A stretch of 64,000 nucleotides of DNA from assembly GCA_041397625.1 (NCBI GenBank), contig JAWKWH010000001.1, forward strand, positions 558,001 through 622,000, read 5' to 3'. The notes under the pieces were generated by a model that saw nothing but the letters and a program-made list of their open reading frames with translations, ran no database searches and had not been told where the DNA came from. The stretch's first letter is position 1; each line of letters begins with the position of its first letter. Of the stretch, positions 18,154-25,555 are shown in pieces. The DNA is from JAWKWH01 sp041397625. Its GTDB lineage: Bacteria > Pseudomonadota > Alphaproteobacteria > Rhizobiales > Rhizobiaceae. The position numbers and the translations under genes were made by a program.

Positions 18154-18305
18154 CCCGCGACCGCGATTTTACCGAAAATAGACCCTTCGGTATGATTTAT
18201 GGGCTTGTCTTTGCCGGCCGCCCTGACAAAAGTGCGTATTTGCCCAAAAAACGGGCGGCTCGATCATTGGGTAACGGCGGTAGGCATGACTGGAGTTTTT
18301 AGCGG

Positions 18306-18707
18306 ATGATTGGACTCGTGCTCGTGACGCACGGACGCCTGGCCGAGGAGTTCCGCCACGCCTGCGAACATGTGGTCGGTCCGCAGGAAAATTTCGAGAC
18401 CGTCTCCATCGGGCCGGAAGACGACATGGAACAGCGACGCCGTGACATCGTCACCGCCGTCGCCCGGGCCGACGACGGTTCCGGCGTCATCATCCTGACC
18501 GACATGTTCGGCGGCACGCCGTCGAACCTGGCGATCTCGGTCATGGAGGCCGGCAAGATCGAGGTTATCGCCGGCGTCAATCTGCCGATGCTGATCAAGC
18601 TGTCGAGCAGCCGCGTCGCCGGCGACATGAAAACGGCGCTCGAGGATGCCCAGACCGCGGGCAAGAAATATATCAACGTCGCCAGTCAGGTGTTGGTCGG
18701 CAAATGA
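18306..18707 (+). CDS. PTS EIIA component, mannose/fructose type (nitrogen PTS)
   Basis: A 133-residue EIIA-Man domain with active-site His9 (LVTHG) and the conserved DMFGGTPSN loop. Alphaproteobacteria carry this protein with HPr and EI-Ntr as a regulatory, not sugar-transporting, chain controlling carbon and nitrogen metabolism. There is no EIIB or membrane component here. Its end overlaps the HPr start by 4 bases (ATGA). It usually follows hprK, which is not present. Confidence 0.95.
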   Translation: MIGLVLVTHGRLAEEFRHACEHVVGPQENFETVSIGPEDDMEQRRRDIVTAVARADDGSGVIILTDMFGGTPSNLAISVMEAGKIEVIAGVNLPMLIKLSSSRVAGDMKTALEDAQTAGKKYINVASQVLVGK

Positions 18708-18997
18708 CGGGCGGCGCGACCGCGCCGGCCATCGTCCGGCAGTTCTCCATTGTCAATCAGCGCGGCCTGCACGCGCGCGCCTCGGCGAAATTCGTCGAGA
18801 CGGTCAACGGTTTCGATGCCGAGGTGCGGGTGAAGAAGGACGACATGGTTGTCGACGGCGGCTCCATTCTCGACCTGATGATGCTGGCCGCCAGTCCGGG
18901 CTGCTTGATCGAGATCGAGGCGCGCGGCGCCGAAGCCGCCGAGGTGGTCGAGGCTCTCGAACGGCTGGTCGTGTCGGGCTTCGGCGAGGGAAACTGA
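18704..18997 (+). CDS. HPr phosphocarrier protein
   Basis: A 97-residue HPr that passes phosphate from EI to EIIA proteins. His23 in NQRGLHARASAKFV equals the catalytic His15, and Ser54 in VDGGSILDLMMLAA equals the regulatory Ser46 phosphorylated by HPr kinase. The usual SIMGLM or SILGLM loop has Asp57 in place of Gly here. Combined with the absent hprK, this may mean the serine switch is relaxed. It is translationally coupled to the EIIA gene. Confidence 0.95.
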   Translation: MTGGATAPAIVRQFSIVNQRGLHARASAKFVETVNGFDAEVRVKKDDMVVDGGSILDLMMLAASPGCLIEIEARGAEAAEVVEALERLVVSGFGEGN

Positions 18998-19012
18998 CGG
19001 GCATATTCAGGA

Positions 19013-19028
19013 ATAAAGATTTCTTTAT
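19013..19028 (+). promoter_or_regulatory. Candidate SahR-type operator upstream of ahcY
   Basis: ATAAAGA-TT-TCTTTAT is a perfect 16-base palindrome about 117 bases before the ahcY start. S-adenosylhomocysteine-responsive ArsR-family SahR regulators control ahcY and methionine genes in many proteobacteria through palindromes of this general form. The link to SahR is inference. The rest of the 147-base gap holds only short GC-rich hairpins and no known riboswitch that I could recognise. Confidence 0.45.
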
Positions 19029-19144
19029 GTGTGATTGCCCGTAGCGGCGAAATCTGGTAATCAGCGCGCCCAGCGAACCGGATAGCCGGCCAGGAGCCGG
19101 CGCTTTGGCCGGAATCCCTCAATCGACATTCGACTGGACAGACC

Positions 19145-20545
19145 ATGCCCGAAAAACACGACTATCATGTTGCCGACATCGCCCTTGCCGAATACGGACG
19201 CAAGGAACTCGACATCGCCGAAACCGAAATGCCGGGCCTGATGGCCTGCCGCGAGGAATTCGGCGACAGCCGGCCGCTGAAGGGCGCGCGCATTTCCGGC
19301 TCGCTGCACATGACCATCCAGACCGGTGTGCTGATCGAGACGCTGAAGGCGCTTGGCGCCGAGGTGCGCTGGGCCTCGTGCAACATCTTTTCCACCCAGG
19401 ACCACGCGGCCGCGGCCATCGCCGCCACCGGCACACCGGTCTTCGCCGTCAAGGGCGAGACGCTGGAGGAGTACTGGACCTACACCGACGCCATCTTCCA
19501 GTGGCCGGACGGCGAGCCCTCCAACATGATCCTCGACGACGGCGGCGACGCCACCATGTACATCCTGCTCGGCGCCCGCGCCGAGGAGGGCGAGGACGTG
19601 CTGTCCAATCCCGCTTCGGAGGAAGAGGAAGTCCTCTTCGCGCAGATTGCGAAACGCATGAAGGCGAGCCCCGGCTGGTTCGTCAAACAGCGCCACGCCA
19701 TCCGCGGCGTGTCGGAGGAGACGACCACCGGCGTCAACCGGCTTTACCAGCTCATGGAGAAGGGCCGCCTGCCGTTTCCAGCCATCAACGTCAACGACAG
19801 CGTCACCAAGTCGAAATTCGACAACAAATACGGCTGCAAGGAATCGCTGGTCGACGGCATCCGCCGCGCCACCGATGTGATGATGGCCGGCAAGGTCGCC
19901 GTGGTCTGCGGCTACGGCGATGTCGGCAAGGGCTCGGCCCAGTCGCTGCGCGGCGCCGGCGCCCGCGTCAAGGTCACCGAGATCGACCCGATCTGCGCCC
20001 TGCAGGCGGCGATGGACGGTTTCGAGGTGGTGCAGCTCGAAGACGTGGTCTCGACCGCCGACATCTTCATCACCACCACCGGCAACAAGGACGTCATCCG
20101 CATCGAGCACATGCGCGAAATGAAGGATATGGCCATCGTCGGCAATATCGGTCACTTCGACAACGAGATTCAGGTCGCCTCACTCAGGAACCTGAAATGG
20201 ACCAACATCAAGCCGCAGGTCGACATCGTCGAGTTTCCCAAGGGCAACCGCATGATCCTGCTGTCGGAGGGCCGCCTGCTCAATCTCGGCAATGCGACGG
20301 GCCATCCCTCCTTCGTCATGTCGGCGTCGTTCACCAATCAGGTGCTGGCGCAGATCGAGCTCTATACCAAGAGCGAGACCTACGAGAACCGCGTCTACAT
20401 CCTGCCCAAGCACCTCGACGAGAAGGTTGCGCGGCTGCATCTGGCCAAGCTCAACGCCGATCTGACCGAGCTCAGCGCCGAGCAGGCGGCCTATATCGGC
20501 GTCGAGACCACCGGCCCCTACAAGCCGGAGCATTACCGCTACTGA
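19145..20545 (+). CDS. ahcY: Adenosylhomocysteinase
   Basis: A 466-residue NAD-dependent hydrolase that splits S-adenosylhomocysteine into adenosine and homocysteine, keeping methylation reactions running. The NAD loop is VVCGYGDVGKGSAQS. The catalytic segment NVNDSVTKSKFDNKYGC contains the essential Lys and Asp. The C-terminal KPEHYRY is the invariant end that closes the NAD site. A strong terminator follows. Confidence 0.98.
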   Translation: MPEKHDYHVADIALAEYGRKELDIAETEMPGLMACREEFGDSRPLKGARISGSLHMTIQTGVLIETLKALGAEVRWASCNIFSTQDHAAAAIAATGTPVFAVKGETLEEYWTYTDAIFQWPDGEPSNMILDDGGDATMYILLGARAEEGEDVLSNPASEEEEVLFAQIAKRMKASPGWFVKQRHAIRGVSEETTTGVNRLYQLMEKGRLPFPAINVNDSVTKSKFDNKYGCKESLVDGIRRATDVMMAGKVAVVCGYGDVGKGSAQSLRGAGARVKVTEIDPICALQAAMDGFEVVQLEDVVSTADIFITTTGNKDVIRIEHMREMKDMAIVGNIGHFDNEIQVASLRNLKWTNIKPQVDIVEFPKGNRMILLSEGRLLNLGNATGHPSFVMSASFTNQVLAQIELYTKSETYENRVYILPKHLDEKVARLHLAKLNADLTELSAEQAAYIGVETTGPYKPEHYRY

Positions 20546-20572
20546 TCGCCGGTGCGATTTAAGAGGAAATCC

Positions 20573-20610
20573 GGGCCGGATGGTTGACATTCCATCCGGC
20601 CCTCATTTTT
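20573..20610 (+). terminator. Hairpin terminator after ahcY
   Basis: GGGCCGGATGG (20573-20583) pairs perfectly with CCATCCGGCCC (20592-20602) around an 8-base loop, followed by TCATTTTT. It is a classic intrinsic terminator. Confidence 0.85.
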
Positions 20611-20744
20611 GCGGCCTTGGTTCTTCACGCCGATTCGGCGCTCAGGTACAGTGCACTGATTCGGGTGGCTGATCGCCGGGGAATATGTGCGTACGCCACC
20701 TGCAAAGGGCGGTCTTGCCATTCAGCGGCGGAGAGGACCAAGAC

Positions 20745-23312
20745 ATGCCGGCAGAATACCCGTCGGGCGCGGGTCGGGGCAGCAAGATCAGAAACGGCTG
20801 GCGGCGGGAGGCGAGAAGCCTTCTGGCGACGGATCGCTTTCGCGATCCGGTCGTGCTCAGGGTGGCAGCGCTCGGCGCGACGATCGCTACCTGCCTGGCG
20901 CCCGCAAGCGCGCGCGCCCAGGGCTCGCTGCTCGACATGCTGCGCCTGCCCGCCGACCTCGCCATCGCGACCTCGGATGTCATCGAGATGGCGATCTTCA
21001 CCGGCGCCATGGGGTCGGCGCTGGTCTCCGCCATCTGGCTCATCCGCGAACGGGCGCGGATCGCCGCCGAGAATGTCGAACTGCGCGGCCGCATCGCCGA
21101 ACTGGATGCCGCCGTCCAGCGGTCAGACGCGTTCTTGAACCTGCGCGACCAGAAACTGGTCATATGGGGCCGCGACGGCGACCGTCCGGAAGTGGCCGGA
21201 TCGTTGGCGCCGCGCGCCGGCGCGCCCGAAGAACGCTCCGCCTTCCTGGCGTTCGGCCGCTGGCTGTCGCCGCGCTCGGCCGCCGAACTCGAACATGCCA
21301 TCGCCGCGCTGCGCAGCGAAAGAACCCATTTCGACCTGATCACCGAGACCCGCCGCGGCGAGCTGCTCGAGGTGCAGGGCCGTGTTTCGTCCACCCACGC
21401 GATCGTCCGTTTTCTCTCGGTCAGCGAGGCGCAGCGCGCCCATGCCGACCTGAAGATCGCCCATCGCCAGCTCGTCAACGAACAGGCGGTGCTGCGCGGC
21501 CTGATCGAGGCGCTGCCGATGCCGTTCTGGCAGCGCAATGCCGACAACGAACTGAGTTGGGTCAACCGCGCCTATGTCGAAGCGGTCGACACCGACGATG
21601 CCGAGGCGGCAATCGAGGCGCGGCGGGAATTCCTCGGTACCCAGGCCCGCGACGCCATCGCGGCGCGCCATAGCGAGGACCCGGTATTCCAGGACGCGCT
21701 GTCGACCGTGATCGGCGGCGACCGGCGGATGTTCGCGGTGACCGACGTGCGCGGTTCGGCCGGTTCGGCGGGACTTGCCGTCGACATCAGCGAGACCGAG
21801 GCGTTGCGCGACGAAATGCGCCACCTGCAGAAGAGCCATTCGGAGACGCTCGACCAGTTGACGACGGCGGTCGCCATCTTCGACAGCGACGAGAAGCTGC
21901 GCTTCTACAACCAGGCCTTCCAGAAGCTCTGGGACCTCGACACCGGCTTTCTGGAAAGCGCGCCCGACAACGCGCTCTTCATCGACCGGCTGCGCAGCGA
22001 CGGCAAGCTGCCGGAACAGCCGGAATGGCGGCGCTGGCTCGAAAACGTGCTCAGCGCCTATCGCGCCGTCGATCCGCAGGAACACTGGTGGCATCTGCCC
22101 GACGGCCAGACCCTGCGCGTCATCGCCAATCCGCATCCGCGCGGCGGCGTCACCTGGGTATTCGAGAACCTGACCGAGAAAATCGACCTGGAAAGCCGCT
22201 ACAAGACGGCGGTGCGCGTCCAGGGCGAAACGCTCGACAACCTGGCCGAGGGCGTGGCCGTCTTCGGCTCCGACGGGCGGCTGCAGCTTTCCAATCCGGC
22301 CTTTGCCAGCCTCTGGGGCCTGGTGCCGGATCTGACCGCCGAAAAGACCCATATTTCGGCGATACGGACGGCTTGCGACCCGCTGGCCAAGGACAGTCCG
22401 TGGGAGGAATTCGTCGCCGCGGTCACCGGTTTCGACGACGAGCGTCGCGACCGCTACGACCAGATCGAACTGAAGAACGGCACCGTGCTGCGCTCCGCGC
22501 TCAACCCTCTGCCCAACGGCCAGGTGATGCTGACTTTCGTCGACGTTACCGACAGCGTCAATGTCGAGCGGGCGCTGAAGGACAAGAACGAGGCGCTGCA
22601 GCGCACCGACCGGCTGAAGAACGATTTCGTCCAGCATGTGTCCTACGAACTGCGCTCGCCGCTGACCAACATCATCGGTTTCACCGAACTGCTCGACATG
22701 GAGAGCACCGGTCCCCTCAACGAGCGCCAGCGCGACTATGTCGGCCATATCGGCGCCTCGTCGGCCGTGTTGCTCACCATCGTCAACGATATTCTCGACC
22801 TGGCCACCGTCGATGCCGGTATCATGCGGCTGGAGATCGGCGAGGTGCAGGTAGAAGAGACGATCAACGCCGCCAGCAAGCTCGTTGCCAAGCGCATGGC
22901 CGAGCATCGCATCGCGCTAGAACTCGACGTCGAAGAGGCGCCGGCGACCTTCCTGGCCGACGGCAACCGCGTGCGCCAGGTGCTCTACAACCTGCTGGTC
23001 AACGCCGCCAATTACGCGCCCGAGGACAGTACTGTCACGGTCGGCTGCAGGCAGGTCGGCGAGGTGGTCGAATTCAACGTGCATGACGACGGCCCGGGCA
23101 TTCCGGCTGAAGCGCTGGAGGCGGTGTTCAAGCGTTTCGAGCCGGTCGCCAATGGCGGGCGCCGGCGCGGCGCCGGGCTCGGGCTCTCCATCGTCAAGGG
23201 TTTTGTCGAACTGCATGGCGGCAGCGTGGCGATCGAGACGTCCGAGGATACCGGCACCACCGTCACCTGCCGGTTCCCGGTCAATCCGGGCATGCGCGAG
23301 GCGGCAGAATAA
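20745..23312 (+). CDS. divL: DivL-like PAS-domain cell-cycle pseudokinase
   Basis: An 855-residue membrane protein with one or two N-terminal hydrophobic segments (about 32-60 and 80-100), a coiled stretch, several PAS-like domains (about 240-600), and a HisKA/HATPase kinase module (about 620-850). In the H-box HVSYELRSPLTNIIGF the phospho-acceptor position is Tyr634 instead of His, the diagnostic feature of DivL. In Caulobacter DivL tunes CckA and so CtrA activity at the cell pole. The ATPase boxes (NAANYAPED, DDGPGIP, GLGLSIV) look intact. The ATG at 20745 has GGAGAGG upstream. Two GATTC (CcrM-type GANTC) sites lie in the promoter region. Confidence 0.9.
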   Translation: MPAEYPSGAGRGSKIRNGWRREARSLLATDRFRDPVVLRVAALGATIATCLAPASARAQGSLLDMLRLPADLAIATSDVIEMAIFTGAMGSALVSAIWLIRERARIAAENVELRGRIAELDAAVQRSDAFLNLRDQKLVIWGRDGDRPEVAGSLAPRAGAPEERSAFLAFGRWLSPRSAAELEHAIAALRSERTHFDLITETRRGELLEVQGRVSSTHAIVRFLSVSEAQRAHADLKIAHRQLVNEQAVLRGLIEALPMPFWQRNADNELSWVNRAYVEAVDTDDAEAAIEARREFLGTQARDAIAARHSEDPVFQDALSTVIGGDRRMFAVTDVRGSAGSAGLAVDISETEALRDEMRHLQKSHSETLDQLTTAVAIFDSDEKLRFYNQAFQKLWDLDTGFLESAPDNALFIDRLRSDGKLPEQPEWRRWLENVLSAYRAVDPQEHWWHLPDGQTLRVIANPHPRGGVTWVFENLTEKIDLESRYKTAVRVQGETLDNLAEGVAVFGSDGRLQLSNPAFASLWGLVPDLTAEKTHISAIRTACDPLAKDSPWEEFVAAVTGFDDERRDRYDQIELKNGTVLRSALNPLPNGQVMLTFVDVTDSVNVERALKDKNEALQRTDRLKNDFVQHVSYELRSPLTNIIGFTELLDMESTGPLNERQRDYVGHIGASSAVLLTIVNDILDLATVDAGIMRLEIGEVQVEETINAASKLVAKRMAEHRIALELDVEEAPATFLADGNRVRQVLYNLLVNAANYAPEDSTVTVGCRQVGEVVEFNVHDDGPGIPAEALEAVFKRFEPVANGGRRRGAGLGLSIVKGFVELHGGSVAIETSEDTGTTVTCRFPVNPGMREAAE

Positions 23313-23319
23313 GCGCCAG

Positions 23320-24834
23320 ATGAGCGGCGAAACCCTCACGCTCGACCTGGCGGATGAAGCGGCGACGATCCGGCTGGGCGGAGACATCGCCGCAGCACTC
23401 GCCCGCGGCGATCTGGTGGCGCTCACAGGCGATCTCGGTGCCGGCAAGACGACGCTAGCCCGCGCACTGATCCGCGCGCTTGCCGCCGACCCGGACCTCG
23501 AAGTGCCGAGCCCGACCTACACGCTCGCCCAGGCCTATGCGGCGAAGATGCCGGTCACCCATTTCGATTTCTACCGCCTGTCGGATGCATCCGAGGTCGC
23601 CGAGCTCGGCCTCGAGGAGGCGCTTGCGGACGGCGTCGCGCTGGTCGAATGGCCGGAACATGGCGGCGACGCCTTGCCGCCGGCCGCAATTGCCGTCAGC
23701 CTGGCCGAAACGGCGGACGGCGGCAGGCGGGCAACGCTGGTCGCGACCGGCGACGCGGACACGCGGTTGCGACGGTCGCTGGCGATCCGGGCGTTCCTCG
23801 AAAAGGCCGGATGGGGCGCGGCGCTTCGATCCCATCTGGCCGGCGACGCCTCGACCCGGTCGTTCGAACTGGCGCGAATTGCCGGAGAGCCCGACCGCAT
23901 CGTCATGGACGCGCCGGAGCACGCAGGCGGCCCGCCGGTGCGCGACGGCCTGCCCTATGGCGCTATCGCCCATGTCACGACCGCGGTGACGCCCTTCGTC
24001 GCCGTCAGCCACAGCCTGCGCCGGCAGGGCTTCGCCGCGCCGGAGGTCTTCGCCGCCGATCTTGAGGCCGGCATCCTGCTGGTCGAGCATCTGGGCAGCG
24101 AGGGCATCCTCGACGCCGAACGCCGGCCGATCGCCGCCCGCTACGAGGCCGCGGTCGGGCTTCTGGCGGAAATCCACCGCCGCAGGTGGGCTTCAACGAT
24201 CGAGGCGCCGTTCGGCGCCCGCCACGATCTGCCGCCCTATGACCGCGACGCGATGATGATCGAGGTCGAACTGCTGCTCGACTGGTATGTGCCGGCGATG
24301 ACCGGCAGCACGCCCGGCGAGACCGACCGCCGGGCCTTCGTCGCCGCCTGGGACGAGGTGTTTGCCCGCGTCGCGGATATGGAAAAGAGCCTGGTGCTGC
24401 GCGACTTCCACTCACCCAACATCATCTGGCGCGACGACCGCCAGGGGCTCGACCGACTTGGCCTGATCGACCTGCAGGATGCGCTGATCGGCCCGGCAGC
24501 CTATGATGCCGCGGCACTCGTCCATGACGCGCGCGCCACCGTGCCGGCCGCTCTGGAGACGGCGCTGATGGCGCATTACTGTTCGATTCGCGCGGCGGAC
24601 GTCGGTTTCGACGAGGAAGCATTCAGGATGGCATTCGCGATCATGTCGGCACAACGCTGCTCGAAGATCCTCGGCATCTTCGTGCGCCTCGACCGTCGCG
24701 ACGGCAAACCCGCCTATCTCGCCCACCTGCCGCGCATGCGCGACTATCTTCGTCGCACGATCGCCCACGAGGCGCTGGCGCCGGTGCGCGCGCTCTACGA
24801 GCGCTGGCACCTGCTCGACGAGACGCCGGCGTGA
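23320..24834 (+). CDS. tsaE: TsaE-AmgK fusion: tRNA t6A synthesis ATPase fused to sugar kinase
   Basis: A 504-residue two-domain protein. Residues 1-150 are TsaE, the ATPase needed for threonylcarbamoyl-adenosine in tRNA, with P-loop GDLGAGKTT (37-45), SPTYTL and FDFYRL. From about 165 on it is an aminoglycoside-phosphotransferase-fold kinase like AmgK (anomeric MurNAc/GlcNAc kinase), with catalytic Asp362 (VLRDFHSPN) and metal Asp in LIDLQDA. The next gene is a MurU-like uridylyltransferase, which supports the MurNAc-recycling role. This fusion is known in rhizobia. The start at 23320 follows the divL stop by 7 bases, and the end overlaps the next start (GTGA). Confidence 0.9.
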   Translation: MSGETLTLDLADEAATIRLGGDIAAALARGDLVALTGDLGAGKTTLARALIRALAADPDLEVPSPTYTLAQAYAAKMPVTHFDFYRLSDASEVAELGLEEALADGVALVEWPEHGGDALPPAAIAVSLAETADGGRRATLVATGDADTRLRRSLAIRAFLEKAGWGAALRSHLAGDASTRSFELARIAGEPDRIVMDAPEHAGGPPVRDGLPYGAIAHVTTAVTPFVAVSHSLRRQGFAAPEVFAADLEAGILLVEHLGSEGILDAERRPIAARYEAAVGLLAEIHRRRWASTIEAPFGARHDLPPYDRDAMMIEVELLLDWYVPAMTGSTPGETDRRAFVAAWDEVFARVADMEKSLVLRDFHSPNIIWRDDRQGLDRLGLIDLQDALIGPAAYDAAALVHDARATVPAALETALMAHYCSIRAADVGFDEEAFRMAFAIMSAQRCSKILGIFVRLDRRDGKPAYLAHLPRMRDYLRRTIAHEALAPVRALYERWHLLDETPA

Positions 24835-25550
24835 CGGGGATCCGGCACGCCATGGTGCTTGCGGCGGGTCTCGGCAAGCGCATGTTGCCGCTGACCGAGA
24901 CGCTGCCCAAGCCGCTGATCGAGATTGCCGGCAGGACGCTGCTCGACCGCGGGCTCGACATGCTTGCCGAGGCCGGCGTTGCGCAGGCGGTTGTCAACGT
25001 CCACCACCTGCCGGACCAGATCATCGCCCATGTCGCGGCGAGGACGGCGCCGGTGGTGATCGTCTCCGACGAGCGCGATCTGTTGCTCGATTCGGCCGGC
25101 GGCATTATCCGCGCGCTTCCTTCGCTCGGCGACCGGCCGTTCTACGTGCTCAATGCCGATACGTTCTGGATCGACGAGGACGAGGCCAACCTGCGCCGGC
25201 TCGCCCTTGCCTGGGATGACGCGGCGATGGATATTCTGCTCATGCTGGCAAGACCGGAACATGCAACCGGGCACTCGGGCGGCGGCGATTTCCACCTTTG
25301 CGCCGACGGCCGGCTGGCGCGGGCGCGCGGCGAGCCCGGCGCGCTGATCTATGCCGGCGCGGCCGTGATCGCGCCCGGCATTTTCGCAGGCGCCGGGCCG
25401 GAGCCGCAATCGCTCAACACCTATTTCGATCGCGCGATCGATCAGGGGCGGCTGTTCGGCATGGAGATGAATGGCCACTGGGTCACGGTCGGCACGCCCG
25501 ACGCCATCGCGCCGGCCGAAGCCGCGGTGAGAGCCCGCGGCGGCCGGTGA
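24831..25550 (+). CDS. murU: MurU-like N-acetylmuramate-1-phosphate uridylyltransferase
   Basis: A 239-residue nucleotidyltransferase with the signature LAAGLGKRMLPLTETLPKPL (about 9-28) and the metal site in VLNADTFW. MurU converts MurNAc-1-phosphate to UDP-MurNAc, bypassing de novo synthesis and fosfomycin-sensitive MurA. The call over other sugar nucleotidyltransferases rests on the adjacent AmgK domain. It starts with GTG overlapping the previous stop and ends in a TGA that overlaps a possible GTG of addB. Confidence 0.8.
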   Translation: MTGIRHAMVLAAGLGKRMLPLTETLPKPLIEIAGRTLLDRGLDMLAEAGVAQAVVNVHHLPDQIIAHVAARTAPVVIVSDERDLLLDSAGGIIRALPSLGDRPFYVLNADTFWIDEDEANLRRLALAWDDAAMDILLMLARPEHATGHSGGGDFHLCADGRLARARGEPGALIYAGAAVIAPGIFAGAGPEPQSLNTYFDRAIDQGRLFGMEMNGHWVTVGTPDAIAPAEAAVRARGGR

Positions 25551-25555
25551 ACGAG

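Noticed and set aside
18190..18302. Small open frame between chvG and the EIIA gene as a remnant of hprK
   Set aside because: The 37 or so residues contain no P-loop or HprK signature and look random.
18998..19144. SAM or SAH riboswitch before ahcY
   Set aside because: The leader has GC-rich hairpins, but I could not match it to the conserved cores of SAM-II, SAM/SAH or SAH riboswitches. A palindrome for a DNA-binding regulator explains the position better.
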